DNA of 64,000 bases from Actinomycetes bacterium (GCA_021819725.1 JAKAQR010000010.1:1-64000), one strand, 5' to 3'; shown: positions 55,106 to 64,000, numbered from the stretch's first letter. Notes: generated by a model not told the origin, from the sequence alone. Made by a program: numbers and translations.

Positions 55106-56071
55106 ATGACAGAGCATGTGAAGGTAGTAATTATTGGTTCGGGGCCAGCTGGCCTCACGGCGGCCATCTATGCGGCCCGAGCCGACTTCAGCCCAGTCAT
55201 ACTCGAAGGCGAGCCATCGTCAACCTCTGATCAGCCTGGTGGCCAGCTGATGCTAACAACGGAGATCGAAAATTTCCCAGGTTTTGTCGACGGCATCCTC
55301 GGCCCAGAGCTCATGGGTAACTTCCGAAGTCAAGCGGAACGCTTTGGTGCAAGAATGCATGGGGCCAAGGCTGCTCGAGTCGACCTATCTGGTCAACACG
55401 CCGCTATTTGGGCATCTGATGCGACCCCTGACGAGCCGACCTACACCGCTGACGCCGTGATCGTAGCGACCGGCGCCCGTTCATTGATGCTCGGACTCGA
55501 TAACGAACTACGGCTGGTCGGTCACGGCGTCTCAACGTGTGCAACCTGTGACGGCTTTTTCTTTCGCGGCCACCGTATCGCGGTCGTTGGTGGTGGTGAC
55601 TCTGCGTTGGAGGAGGCGTTATTCCTCACCAAGTTCGCCGAGTCAGTGACGATTATTCACCGTCGCGATGCGCTGCGGGCCTCGAAGATCATGCAGGACC
55701 GGGCCTTTGCCAACCCGAAGATCTCCTTCCTATGGAATCGTCAGGTGACGGCATTGCACGAAGAGGGTGGTTCGCTCGCCGGCGTGACCGTGCAGGACCC
55801 AGCGGGTGGACCCGAAGAGCGCCATGACTTCACCGGTCTCTTTGTGGCGATTGGCCATGCACCCAACACCGATGTCTTCAAAGGACAACTCGAGATGGAT
55901 GACCTTGGCTACCTCGCGACGCAGCCGGGTTCTACCGCAACCAGCGTCAGGGGGGTATTTGCCGCAGGCGACGTACAGGATCATATCTATCGCCAGGCGA
56001 TCACGGCGGCTGGTTCTGGTTGTCAAGCGGCGCTCGATGTTGAGCACTACCTTGCTGCGCAAGAGGCCTGA
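55106..56071 (+). CDS. trxB: thioredoxin-disulfide reductase
   Basis: Flavoprotein of 321 residues that passes electrons from NADPH to thioredoxin. The FAD motif GSGPAGLTAAIYAARA is near residues 11-26, the redox-active CATC is in STCATCDGFFFRG near residues 146-149, and the NADPH motif GGGDSALEEALFL follows. AAGGAG precedes the ATG. The order trxB-trxA-cwlM equals that of mycobacteria (Rv3913-Rv3915). Confidence 0.97.
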   Translation: MTEHVKVVIIGSGPAGLTAAIYAARADFSPVILEGEPSSTSDQPGGQLMLTTEIENFPGFVDGILGPELMGNFRSQAERFGARMHGAKAARVDLSGQHAAIWASDATPDEPTYTADAVIVATGARSLMLGLDNELRLVGHGVSTCATCDGFFFRGHRIAVVGGGDSALEEALFLTKFAESVTIIHRRDALRASKIMQDRAFANPKISFLWNRQVTALHEEGGSLAGVTVQDPAGGPEERHDFTGLFVAIGHAPNTDVFKGQLEMDDLGYLATQPGSTATSVRGVFAAGDVQDHIYRQAITAAGSGCQAALDVEHYLAAQEA

Positions 56072-56132
56072 GGAATACTTCGGTGATGACGATGTTGATA
56101 GTTGCACGTGCAAGTACTGTCACGGCGAGTGA
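56037..56132 (+). CDS. possible 31-residue Cys-rich peptide between trxB and trxA
   Basis: Open frame from an ATG inside the end of trxB (+1 frame) to a TGA next to trxA. The end reads DDDVDSCTCKYCHGE with a CxCxxC triplet. No strong ribosome binding site is seen, so it may not be translated; the local composition and position in a thiol-redox operon make it worth noting. Confidence 0.25.
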   Translation: MLSTTLLRKRPEEYFGDDDVDSCTCKYCHGE

Positions 56133-56144
56133 ATGGAGAAGAAG

Positions 56145-56477
56145 ATGAGTGTACAGATTATTGAACTCAATGATCAGAATTTTGATGAGCGTATCAAGGC
56201 GTCGCAGACACCGGTACTAGTAGACTTCTGGGCAGAGTGGTGTGGACCGTGCAAGATGATTGCTCCGATTCTCGAGGAGATAGCCCAGGACAAGAATGGT
56301 CAGCTGGTGATCGGGAAGTTGAATGTGGACAACGCATTGCAGGTGGCACGGAAGTTCGAGATCATGAGTATCCCGACGCTGATGCTGTTTCGAGACGGCG
56401 AACCGGTGAAGCGTATCGTAGGAGCGATGTCCAAGAAGGCACTGTTGAAGGAGCTGGACCCAGCGCTAGCGGGGTGA
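56145..56477 (+). CDS. trxA: thioredoxin
   Basis: Thioredoxin of 110 residues with the active site WCGPCK in VDFWAEWCGPCKMIAPILEE near residues 25-44. The cis-Pro segment SIPTLMLFRDGEPVKRIVGA is also present. ATG at 56145 has GGAG 6 bases upstream and is preferred to the ATG at 56133. The stop overlaps the GTG of the next gene. Confidence 0.96.
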   Translation: MSVQIIELNDQNFDERIKASQTPVLVDFWAEWCGPCKMIAPILEEIAQDKNGQLVIGKLNVDNALQVARKFEIMSIPTLMLFRDGEPVKRIVGAMSKKALLKELDPALAG

Positions 56478-57454
56478 GTGCTGAGGGAACCGCGGCACTG
56501 ATCCCTCATTCTGAGGCGAGCTTGGCGGATGTCGAGATGCGTCTGGTTCGGCTTGGTTTTCTGTCTCCCGATGTAGGGTTGGTGGGCCTATCCGATGCGC
56601 TTGTCGCTTTCCAGTCCTCTCGTGGAATTCCTGAGACAGGGGATTGCGATCGTATCACCTGGAGGAGTTTGGTTGAGGCTGGATTTGCCTTTGGGGATCG
56701 AGTTCTGTATCTGCGAAATCCCAGTTTCCGTGGTGAGGATGTGGCCTGGTTGCAGGAGCGACTCGGTAACTTAGGGTTCGATCCGGGGAGAGTCGACGGT
56801 ATCTTTGGTACGAGAACGCGAGATGCCCTGCAGGATTTTCAATCGAATGTAGCGCTTCCTGCCGATGGAATCTGTGGAGGAGCAACCGTCGACGAGTTGC
56901 GTCGTGTCTTTGGACGCAGCACTGAGCATATCCATGGAGTTCGTGAGCGACAGCGCCTTCGCATCCGGACAAAGCCGTTGTCAGAGGCCTCTGTGGCGAT
57001 CCTTGCTGCCCTTCCGCTGGAACAGCAGGCAGATCTGCTTGCCCAGCGTCTGCGTGCAAGGGGAGCCAAGGCGGTGGCGCTCACCGACGCCGATCAATCA
57101 CACCTCGCCACCATCGTGAACACGCGGGAACTCGATCTCGTGACCTATTTCGACTTCTCGACCTCGGGGTTGCAGGTCGCGTACTACTCCGGTTTTCGTT
57201 ACACCTCGCCCGCGGGCATGTTGCTAGCCCAGATGGTCGCTGATGGTCTCTCACGTCTCGAACTGCCGGTGATGATCAGCCTTCGTGGGATGACCTTGCC
57301 GATCCTTCGTGAGACGAGGATGCCTGCGGTTTCGATCGCTATCGACCACCCCCACCGTTGGCTCATCTTGGGCCCTGAGGTGGTGGAGGCGGTCGCAGCT
57401 TCCATTGAGGAGTTTCTGGTGAACCCCGAGTCTGGCACTCCTGGAGTCGGCTAG
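56474..57454 (+). CDS. CwlM-like peptidoglycan-binding protein with degenerate amidase domain
   Basis: Protein of 326 residues with a GTG start overlapping the trxA stop. Two peptidoglycan-binding-1 repeats cover residues 12-75 (SLADVEMRLVRLGFLSPDVG) and 85-155 (GEDVAWLQERLGNLGFDPG, then VDGIFGTRTRDALQDFQ). The C-terminal 165 residues follow the Amidase_3 pattern, but the zinc-binding His after the first strand and the catalytic Glu after LRETRMPAVSIAI are absent. No signal peptide is present. Gene order matches mycobacterial cwlM (Rv3915), whose product is a cytoplasmic regulator of MurA rather than an amidase; a similar role is inferred. Confidence 0.82.
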   Translation: MSAEGTAALIPHSEASLADVEMRLVRLGFLSPDVGLVGLSDALVAFQSSRGIPETGDCDRITWRSLVEAGFAFGDRVLYLRNPSFRGEDVAWLQERLGNLGFDPGRVDGIFGTRTRDALQDFQSNVALPADGICGGATVDELRRVFGRSTEHIHGVRERQRLRIRTKPLSEASVAILAALPLEQQADLLAQRLRARGAKAVALTDADQSHLATIVNTRELDLVTYFDFSTSGLQVAYYSGFRYTSPAGMLLAQMVADGLSRLELPVMISLRGMTLPILRETRMPAVSIAIDHPHRWLILGPEVVEAVAASIEEFLVNPESGTPGVG

Positions 57455-57465
57455 CCGACGGTTAG

Positions 57466-58539
57466 CTAAGAGCGGGAGCGTGCATACTCATTGACCATCT
57501 CTTGCGCGACTCCATCACGGAACTGCTGAGGTGGTGACTTCATGAAATAGGCAGATGGCCCGAGAAGTGGCCCGCCCTCGCCGCGGTCAAGGGCGATCTT
57601 GGCACAACGAACGGCGTCGATGATGACGCCTGCGCTGTTGGGGGAGTCCCACACCTCAAGTTTGAGCTCGATGTTTAAGGGAACATCACCAAAGTTGCGA
57701 CCCTCAAGCCGAATGTAGGCCCATTTACGATCCTCAAGCCACGGCACGTGATCTGAGGGGCCGATGTGGACATCGTCGGCTTCGATGCCGTTGTCGATCT
57801 GGCTGGTGACGGACTGCGTCTTCGAGATCTTTTTCGACTCCAGTCGCTCGCGCTCAAGCATGTTCTTAAAGTCCATGTTCCCACCGACGTTGAGCTGGTA
57901 GGTGCGGTCGATCACAAGCCCACGGTCCTCGAAGAGGCGAGCGAGCGTGCGGTGCACGATCGTGGCGCCAACCTGGCTCTTGATATCATCGCCAACGATA
58001 GGAACGCCAGCGGCGGTGAACTTGGCTGCCCACTCTGGATCAGAGGCGATGAAGACCGGGATGGCATTGACAAAGGCCACCTTGGCATCGATGCAGGCCT
58101 GAGCATAGAACTTCTGTGCCTGCTCGGAGCCGACCGGCAGGTACGCGACCAGCACGTCTGCTTGTACAGCTCGGAGCGTCTCCACGATGTCGACTGGTTC
58201 GACCGGAGACTCTTCGATAGATTCCCGGTAGTACTTGCCAAGGCCATCGAGTGTTGGTCCTCGCTGGACCGTCACCTGACTCTCAGGAACATCGGCAAAC
58301 TTGATGGTGTTATTGCGACCGGCAAAGATCGCCTTGGAGAGTGGGACACCAACCTTGGTGGCGTCGACGTCGAAGGCAGCGACGAACTCCAGATCGCTGA
58401 CGTGGTAGTCGCCGAGCTGGACATGCATAAGACCAGGGACTTCGTCCTCTGGGTTCGCTCCTCGATAGTAATGCACCCCTTGGATGAGTGAGCTAGCGCA
58501 GTTTCCCACGCCGGCGATTGCTACGCGTACTTTTGACAT
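57466..58539 (-). CDS. ino1: inositol-3-phosphate synthase
   Basis: NAD-dependent enzyme of 357 residues that converts glucose 6-phosphate to inositol 3-phosphate, first step toward mycothiol and phosphatidylinositol. The NAD motif is [18 protein letters not shown] near residues 8-25; the [19 protein letters not shown] and [12 protein letters not shown] segments form the active site. Length fits the actinobacterial type. It is followed upstream by a PadR gene as in mycobacteria (Rv0046c/Rv0047c). Confidence 0.96.
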   Translation of the reverse strand: MSKVRVAIAGVGNCASSLIQGVHYYRGANPEDEVPGLMHVQLGDYHVSDLEFVAAFDVDATKVGVPLSKAIFAGRNNTIKFADVPESQVTVQRGPTLDGLGKYYRESIEESPVEPVDIVETLRAVQADVLVAYLPVGSEQAQKFYAQACIDAKVAFVNAIPVFIASDPEWAAKFTAAGVPIVGDDIKSQVGATIVHRTLARLFEDRGLVIDRTYQLNVGGNMDFKNMLERERLESKKISKTQSVTSQIDNGIEADDVHIGPSDHVPWLEDRKWAYIRLEGRNFGDVPLNIELKLEVWDSPNSAGVIIDAVRCAKIALDRGEGGPLLGPSAYFMKSPPQQFRDGVAQEMVNEYARSRS

Positions 58540-58565
58540 CGGTTTCCCCGTTTCCTTTCTTCTGC

Positions 58566-59183
58566 TTACCGCGAGAGCGTAGGTTGCTCTCGAAGATCCT
58601 TGAGTTCACGCTCGATCCACTGGAGTTCAGCGTCGAGACGATACTCGAGACCATGCTTGACCTGGCCGAGACCGTTAGAACGTGCCGACAGTTCACCAAG
58701 GGCACGCATGCGTTCATTGATGAGGCCAACCCGTCGCTCGAAGAGGCGGATGCGTTCAGCCTCGGTGAGATGGTCCGAAAACGCTAATGCGAACCAGAAG
58801 GTGCGATCGTCGTCAAGGGCGATGCCACGCAAGAGCTCGAGTAGCGCGGTCTGGCCGGCGGTGGTGATGGTGTAGACCTTCCGATTGCGACGCCCATTGG
58901 CGGGTTGTTCGCCACGCTGGAGCAATGCGAGTTCTGCTGCGAGAGCCCCAGAGAGTTGACGCGAATCGAATGCAGGAGTGTTGGTTGTCTCCGAGCGAAT
59001 GAGCCCGCGACGCTCCAACTTGGCCAGTGCCGGATACAGCGATCCCCAGGACATAGTCATCAGGGCGCCAAAAGCGGTGTCGATGCGCCGTTTGAGTTCG
59101 TAACCGTGCATACCTTCGTCCGCGAGAAGGCCGAGTAGGAGCAGCTCTGTGGCTGAGCCACTGGAATGAGTACTCGTGCGCAT
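58566..59183 (-). CDS. PadR-family transcriptional regulator
   Basis: Repressor of 205 residues. The winged-helix domain includes [21 protein letters not shown] near residues 11-31 and [21 protein letters not shown]-terminal helical Vir_act_alpha_C domain reads [22 protein letters not shown]. The frame extends upstream, but the ATG at 59183 lies 7 bases after a -10-like TATACT, suggesting a leaderless mRNA. The neighbour ino1 is the likely target, by analogy with the mycobacterial pair. Confidence 0.87.
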   Translation of the reverse strand: MRTSTHSSGSATELLLLGLLADEGMHGYELKRRIDTAFGALMTMSWGSLYPALAKLERRGLIRSETTNTPAFDSRQLSGALAAELALLQRGEQPANGRRNRKVYTITTAGQTALLELLRGIALDDDRTFWFALAFSDHLTEAERIRLFERRVGLINERMRALGELSARSNGLGQVKHGLEYRLDAELQWIERELKDLREQPTLSR

Positions 59184-59190
59184 AAGAGGT

Positions 59191-59218
59191 AGTATAGCCG
59201 GTCGTAGTACCAATGCAA
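59191..59218 (-). promoter_or_regulatory. putative promoter of the padR-ino1 unit
   Basis: On the minus strand TTGCAT (59213-59218) and TATACT (59191-59196) are 16 bases apart, and the start codon lies 7 bases after the -10 box. This suits a leaderless transcript. Confidence 0.5.
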
Positions 59219-59612
59219 TATAGCGAAGTGTTATATCACCGCGCGAACAATCTCGTCAGCTGGTCTCCTTGATTGGAGCGATCGCCAGCGCACAACGTCA
59301 AACCGTCTTGGAAGGTGGAACTCTGGGCCCACCGAGCTCGGTTGTCCAATAGCGTGGGACACCGCTGACCATGGTGTGGTCGCGGTTGGAGCAGGTTCTT
59401 CGTCGCAGTGGGGGTGCGCCGCTGCAAGGTTCTTGGTGACAAGGTGCGACGGTGTATCATCATGGGGCCCACCGATACCCTCTGGCGAACACGATCTCGA
59501 CGGTGAACGATCTTTGGCACGAATGTCGTCGTGTGTCGGGAGCACCCGTCAACGTGAGGCTGTGCTTGGCGGGTGTCCTGTTGGCTGGTGTGCCAAGTGG
59601 TAGCCTTGGTGC
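59219..59612. other. 390-bp divergent intergenic stretch
   Basis: Lies between the PadR gene and the amidase gene; no gene or known RNA motif recognised. It must hold the promoter of the amidase gene. Confidence 0.35.
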
Positions 59613-61049
59613 ATGCCCGAACTCTTCAATCAGATGCCGACGGCCATCGAACTTGCAGGGTTGATCCGGTCGCGCCAGATCAGCCCAGTGGAGGTGTTGA
59701 CCTATACCGCCGAACGGATTCACGCGCTCAACCCACAGGTGAATGCTATTGTCTGGTCCGATGACGAGGAGGCGAAACGGCGCGCATCGGCGATGACGGA
59801 TGTGCTCGTTCATACGAGTGATGAGGAACTCCCGCCCTTTTTTGGGGTGCCACTCCCGATCAAGGATCTCACCGAGGTGGCGGGTTGGCCGGCGACCTAC
59901 GGGTCCCTAGCGGTCTCAGACGAGCCCAAACTCGAGAGCGAGTTGGTGGTGCGCGCCTTCGAACGGGCGGGGTTTCTGCTCTTTGGACGCACCAACGCTC
60001 CTGAGTTTGGCCCGATCCCAGTGACGGAGAATCTCCGTTATGGGGTCACTCGAAACCCATGGGATCTTGATCGCACGCCCGGGGGATCGAGCGGAGGGGC
60101 GGCTGCGGCAGTAGCGGCCGGGATGTTCTCCATCGCCCACGGCAATGACGGTGGAGGTTCGATCCGGATTCCCGCCTCCTGTTGTGGACTTGTAGGTCTG
60201 AAGGTGGCTCGCGGAAGGGTCCCGTCCCGTAACTTCTCGTGGGAGGGTGGCTCGGTCGAGGGTGTCCTCGGTCGCGACGTCGCGGACGTGGCGACGGTGC
60301 TCGATCAGATTGCCGGACCCGATCCGCTGCAGTGGTACAACGCTCCTGCGCCTGAACAACCCTTTGCGAACGCCCTTGCTGGGGAGCCAGCACGACTACG
60401 AATCGGCATGGTGACGACCGCTCCCTTTGGCCTGCCAGTCGATCCCGCATGTCTAGGGGCTGTCGAGGCTACGGCTCAGACACTTGAATCCCTCGGCCAC
60501 GTAATCGAGTCGTTCGAACTGCCCAATATCGATGACTTCCTGGGTCCATTTCTGAACATCGTGAACACAGGCCTCGCGGGCTATCGCGATGTGGATTGGA
60601 CAAAGACGGATCTGCACATCCAGCGGAACCGCGAGGCCGCCCTAGGGGTCTCGAGCCTTGACTACGTGCAATCCGTCGCCGATCTCCAGCGCTGGACGCG
60701 CGGATTCCTCAGTCGATGGGGGAGTGACTTCGATATCCTGCTCAGCCCGACGATGGCGATTCTTCCTCCTCGCGCTGGTGCGGTACTCGAGGAGCTGCAC
60801 GCATCTGGTGAGACGTCGAGCTCTTCGCTCACCGTTCTGCAGATGGCGGTATTCACCTCTGCGTTCAACATGACGGGACAGCCCGCAATCTCATTGCCGG
60901 TTCACGTGACTGCGACTGGCATACCTGTGGGTATCCAGTTGGTGGCGGGTCCTTGGGATGAGTACACGTTGCTCGGTTTAGCGGCGCAACTCGAGCGGGC
61001 ATTTGGCTGGCGTGAACGTCGACTCCCGTTCCCTGCATCGCAGGAGTAA
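59613..61049 (+). CDS. amidase-signature family amidase
   Basis: Hydrolase of 478 residues. The Ser-cisSer-Lys triad is visible: Lys in GVPLPIKDLTEVAGWP near residue 87, cis-Ser in TPGGSSGGAAAAVAAG near residue 160, and nucleophilic Ser in GNDGGGSIRIPASCCGLVG near residue 184. The latter serine lies in a GGGS motif. It is not next to the GatB or GatC genes, so it is a stand-alone amidase. Substrate unknown; it may add to the amide metabolism suggested at 14309-16803. Confidence 0.9.
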   Translation: MPELFNQMPTAIELAGLIRSRQISPVEVLTYTAERIHALNPQVNAIVWSDDEEAKRRASAMTDVLVHTSDEELPPFFGVPLPIKDLTEVAGWPATYGSLAVSDEPKLESELVVRAFERAGFLLFGRTNAPEFGPIPVTENLRYGVTRNPWDLDRTPGGSSGGAAAAVAAGMFSIAHGNDGGGSIRIPASCCGLVGLKVARGRVPSRNFSWEGGSVEGVLGRDVADVATVLDQIAGPDPLQWYNAPAPEQPFANALAGEPARLRIGMVTTAPFGLPVDPACLGAVEATAQTLESLGHVIESFELPNIDDFLGPFLNIVNTGLAGYRDVDWTKTDLHIQRNREAALGVSSLDYVQSVADLQRWTRGFLSRWGSDFDILLSPTMAILPPRAGAVLEELHASGETSSSSLTVLQMAVFTSAFNMTGQPAISLPVHVTATGIPVGIQLVAGPWDEYTLLGLAAQLERAFGWRERRLPFPASQE

Positions 61050-61177
61050 CGACTCACGTAGATCTGGTGTCCAGATGTCGTTTTGCAAATCTGAGGCTGG
61101 TCATAAGCCAGAGCTTTGATCGGTCAGGGGCACCCTGATCGACTCTTGAGGTGGACTGCGTCGGGGATCTGAACGTC

Positions 61178-61393
61178 TCAACGAGAGAGGTGACGAGAAC
61201 CAGATGTTTCAGGTTCAAAGAGAGATGATCGTGGTTCACGCTCACCCCGCATTGCCAAGGTCCCCTCCCGCCTTGCGGCGACGAGGGAACGCACGGTATT
61301 GGGAGAGCAGTGACACTCTCTGGCTGCTTGATTGTAGGACTGGTAGAGGTCATAGGCCTCGAGTATGTTCATGGCTTGGTTACTATCCGTCAT
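61178..61393 (-). pseudogene. truncated IS21-like transposase (N-terminal HTH only)
   Basis: Fragment of 71 codons starting at ATG 61393. It carries an HTH typical of actinobacterial IS21-family IstA: MNILEAYDLYQSYNQAAREC then HCSPNTVRSLVAARREG. The catalytic DDE domain is missing and the partner istB is absent, so it is not functional. The upstream side has the repeats expected of an IS21 end. Confidence 0.6.
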
Positions 61394-61400
61394 GGTTGAG

Positions 61401-61454
61401 GGCTCCCTATGGGTTTGGCGACTACAACTATCACCAGTATGCCCATAGGGAGCC
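61401..61454. repeat. 13-bp inverted repeat before the transposase remnant
   Basis: GGCTCCCTATGGG (61401-61413) and its perfect complement CCCATAGGGAGCC (61442-61454) flank a 28-base loop, immediately upstream of the minus-strand transposase start. It may form a hairpin that protects the transposase from read-in transcription. Confidence 0.6.
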
Positions 61455-61516
61455 TGCCTTGTTGTTGTAGATGTGCACCCGCCTGTACCTAGGCCTCTAG
61501 GTCCCCTCCAATGCCA

Positions 61517-61582
61517 TGCAGTTTTGGTGTCCGCCAGCGTGCAATTATTTGGCCGTCACTGTGCAGTTTTGGATGTCCGCCA
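61517..61582. repeat. direct repeats of an IS21-like terminal end
   Basis: TGCAGTTTTGGTGTCCGCCA at 61517-61536 recurs with one extra base at 61562-61582, and a diverged copy lies between at 61540-61559. A period of about 22-23 bases is characteristic of the multiple transposase-binding repeats at IS21-family ends. Confidence 0.6.
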
Positions 61583-61758
61583 ATGCCTTATGGGAGGTGT
61601 AACGGGTCCCAACGAAGCAGTGGATGAAGGGCAAATCTGCGCGAGTCGTTTTCTAGAAGCTTCACGCAATGTAAGCAGGGTAACGTCGTGGGAATCATCA
61701 GGGATGATATGCCGCGCTACTCGCAACACGTACGCAGATCTTTGGTAGCGTGAATGAG

Positions 61759-64000
61759 ATGGAGTTTGATGATGAATTGCTGAACGCCGTCCATGAGGAA
61801 CTTGGTCGCGATGCGCTGCCCATCGGGATCCTCGCCACTCGCCTGCGTGAACGAGAGGATCTCACCTCGCTGGTAGGGGTCCCTAGTGAAGAGCTTGCAG
61901 AGATACTCCGAGAGGAACTTCCCTCAACGGGCGAGTTCTGGCTGACCCGGAACGAGATGGTGATCGCAATCGACAACATGCTCGATGGTGTCAAGCTCGC
62001 TCATTGGGTGACGTCATTCGAGCTTGAGCATGAGGTGCTCGAAGCCTTCCCTGATTTAGCTCTCATTGACTGCGATTTAGTCGAGGCCATCCCATTAGCT
62101 GATGGCGGTGAGCTTGCCTTCGAGGTTGGCTCTGATCTTGGCTTCGCGGAACAAGAGGATGCAGAATCAAAGTTCTTCTACAAAGGAAGTCGGGATTGGT
62201 TGCGAAGTATCGAGGAACCCTCGTTGGCGGTGCTAGCGCGCCGTGATGGCGTGATCGCTGTGGAGTTAGGTGAACACATCGGCGACGGTGTCCGCGAGGA
62301 GGAGGCGATCCGGGAGGCATTCGATGAGCTCAGTGAAGCTGGAGAGCCACTCGACGCCATCGAGCTGCTCCTTGAGGTGCTGGCTCGTGACGCAACTCTT
62401 TTTCGCAGTCCGGTGCCACCCTTCACCGATCTGTGCGAACGTGTCGGCTTGAAGGCGGTCGGTTCAGTTGTCTATGTTGCTGGCGATGAGCTCAGCGCGG
62501 GCGGGATGGTCAGGGATGCCATCGCAAAGCAGTTTGGTTTTGACCGTTGTTGTGAGACAGCCTTTACTGAGGTGCTCGTCTACTTGCTGGGAGCGTTGAG
62601 TGATGACGACCCTGTTGATGACGATGATGAAGAGCAGCTGGGCCGGGTTATCTTGGGGCATCTTGCTCATGGTAGTGTGACACCAGCACTGGGCGAAACC
62701 ATTCTCGAGGACAGTGGTGAACCCAGTACCGTTCTAGACGCATTTCTTGCAAGGCTGAGCGCTGCTGGGCTTGAGTCGGCGCAAACCCACTACTTGCAGG
62801 CGTTGAATCTAGAGCGTGATGGTGCAGTGGTAGAGGCCAAACAAGAGCTTGAGTTGGCAATCAGGTTGGACCCTTGGTATCGTCCAGCCTTGGAGGAGTT
62901 GGCCTGGTATGTGAGCGATAGTGGCGACCTACGACGTGCTGATGGACTCTACGCAAGGGCCGGGGTCGATGAGGACGAGCCCGAGCGTGCCTACCTGCAG
63001 GATCTTTTGTCCCAGCCAGCACCAGGGGTCGGACGCAATGACCCATGTCCTTGCGGATCAGGTCGTAAATACAAACTCTGTTGTCTGGGCGACAGGACTC
63101 GACCGATCGAGAGGCGAATTGGCCTGCTCTACCAAAAGATCGTCACCTTTGCGCTCCGGTCCCAAAATCAAGATCTCGTGCGGCCCATCATGGAGACCAT
63201 GGAAGATAGCGAGGTGGAGGCGCTCCAAGGTGCAACGCTCCCATTCCTTATCGATCTCATAGCAATGAGCCGTGAGATGTTGGAACGTTTTCTCAACGTC
63301 CGGGGCACGCTTTTGCCAGCTGACGAGCTCCAATTGGTCCGCGAGTGGGTCGATCTTGGTCCATCACTGTGGCAAGTCGTTGCGATCGATCCTGGCACCT
63401 CCATCACGATGTTCGATACCATCGGTGGTCTCTCGCGAGTGGTGCAAGAGCGGTCGATGGCGAGTGAGATCAGTGTGGGTGACTACCTCTATGTCCGCGT
63501 GGTTCCGGCGGGGACAGGGTTTCAGGTCATCGGCATTCCGCTACGGTTGTCAGCGGTACAGAGAGAGACTCTGTTGGTTACCCTTAGCGCAGGGGGTGGT
63601 CCGACTGAACTCGCTGCTTGGATCAGGTCGATGTCGACTCCTGTCGAGATGAGGACTTTTGATGATGAGGAAGTCGTGTTCTGCGAGAGCGTGCTTGTCT
63701 CGCAGACCACCAGTTGGGAAGAGATGACGCCAGTCCTCGACAAGCTGTTCGAGCGTGACCAGGGAGAGCGTTGGAAGGTCATCGATCGAAGCGCGTCACA
63801 CGGGATGGTGCGTGGTTGGCTAGAGCGTGTTGATGACCAGTTGGTGGTCACGACGAATGCCGTGGAACGTGAGGAGAGTATCTTAGGAATGCTAATGGGA
63901 GCCATCGACGACCTTGAGATCGTTGAGGCAACACGAAGGGATTTTGAGGAGGTACAAGAGGACCGAGAGGACGTGTCTTTGTCACCGACTTCGAGAAGCC
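61759..64000 (+). CDS. large TPR and SEC-C domain protein (partial, runs off the window)
   Basis: Open frame of 747 codons with no stop before the right edge. It starts at ATG 61759 (an in-frame GTG lies at 61750). The N-terminal 350 residues are acidic and of unknown fold. A TPR-like stretch (HYLQALNLERDGAVVEAKQE, then LAIRLDPWYRPALEELAWY) lies near residues 335-385. The SEC-C zinc motif GRNDPCPCGSGRKYKLCC is near residues 425-442, with all Cys present. A further mixed alpha/beta region follows. SEC-C motifs bind zinc and contact SecB or ribosomes in SecA; here they are in a protein of unknown role. Confidence 0.85.
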   Translation, partial: MEFDDELLNAVHEELGRDALPIGILATRLREREDLTSLVGVPSEELAEILREELPSTGEFWLTRNEMVIAIDNMLDGVKLAHWVTSFELEHEVLEAFPDLALIDCDLVEAIPLADGGELAFEVGSDLGFAEQEDAESKFFYKGSRDWLRSIEEPSLAVLARRDGVIAVELGEHIGDGVREEEAIREAFDELSEAGEPLDAIELLLEVLARDATLFRSPVPPFTDLCERVGLKAVGSVVYVAGDELSAGGMVRDAIAKQFGFDRCCETAFTEVLVYLLGALSDDDPVDDDDEEQLGRVILGHLAHGSVTPALGETILEDSGEPSTVLDAFLARLSAAGLESAQTHYLQALNLERDGAVVEAKQELELAIRLDPWYRPALEELAWYVSDSGDLRRADGLYARAGVDEDEPERAYLQDLLSQPAPGVGRNDPCPCGSGRKYKLCCLGDRTRPIERRIGLLYQKIVTFALRSQNQDLVRPIMETMEDSEVEALQGATLPFLIDLIAMSREMLERFLNVRGTLLPADELQLVREWVDLGPSLWQVVAIDPGTSITMFDTIGGLSRVVQERSMASEISVGDYLYVRVVPAGTGFQVIGIPLRLSAVQRETLLVTLSAGGGPTELAAWIRSMSTPVEMRTFDDEEVVFCESVLVSQTTSWEEMTPVLDKLFERDQGERWKVIDRSASHGMVRGWLERVDDQLVVTTNAVEREESILGMLMGAIDDLEIVEATRRDFEEVQEDREDVSLSPTSRS

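Overview
The window looks like the replication-origin region of an actinobacterium, most probably of the class Acidimicrobiia (a Ferrimicrobium- or Acidithrix-like acidophile). This rests on gene order and protein character, not on a database match. The base composition is moderately GC-rich, GTG and TTG starts are common, and the order rsmG-jag-yidC-yidD-rnpA-rpmH | dnaA-oriC-dnaN-recF-DUF721-gyrB-gyrA is the classic actinobacterial one. On the right, cca, a DUF6049-type protein, murJ, trxB, trxA and a CwlM-like protein keep the mycobacterial order, and ino1 sits next to a PadR regulator.

Layout. 1-3919: end of a solute-binding protein gene and a complete peptide/nickel-type ABC transporter. 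3963-6277: a short-chain dehydrogenase, a Fur/PerR regulator with its own palindromic operator, and a deazaflavin (F420)-type nitroreductase. 7063-14009: an integrated element of about 6.9 kb in the 3' half of tRNA-Ala(UGC). It is bounded by a 45-bp direct repeat and carries integrase, excisionase, a large primase/DUF3987 replication protein with embedded iteron clusters, a chain of very small genes, a small-terminase-like HTH protein and a lipoprotein. It has no capsid or tail genes, so a phage-satellite-like (PICI-like) lifestyle is plausible. 14309-19203: amino-acid/amide permease, formamidase/acetamidase, GNAT and an MFS transporter. 19835-21492: tRNA-Ile(GAU) and an ECF sigma factor with a membrane-anchored putative anti-sigma factor. 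21823-29529: kdpABC, and a KdpD split into two divergently transcribed genes, followed by kdpE. 29530-31911: a possible gene remnant, a ferritin-like diiron protein and a tyrosine phosphatase.

32010-46937 is the origin core. The genes gyrA, gyrB, DUF721, recF, dnaN and dnaA run leftward. oriC lies between dnaA and dnaN, with DnaA boxes and a DnaA-trio-like unwinding motif. rpmH, rnpA, yidD, yidC, jag, rsmG, parA and parB run rightward, with a parS site just before parA. 47029-57454 holds tRNA maturation, cell-envelope and thioredoxin genes. 57466-61049 holds inositol-phosphate synthase with its PadR neighbour, and an amidase. 61178-61582 is an IS21-like remnant. A large TPR/SEC-C protein runs off the right edge.

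The two tRNA genes that often follow gyrA in bacteria are here displaced 12-18 kb from gyrA. This suggests that the kdp block and the transport genes were inserted into an ancestral gyrA-tRNA-Ile-tRNA-Ala cluster. The most interesting material is the satellite-like element with its iterons and arm sites, the split KdpD, the oriC architecture, the degenerate CwlM-like amidase and a tiny Cys-rich open frame between trxB and trxA.
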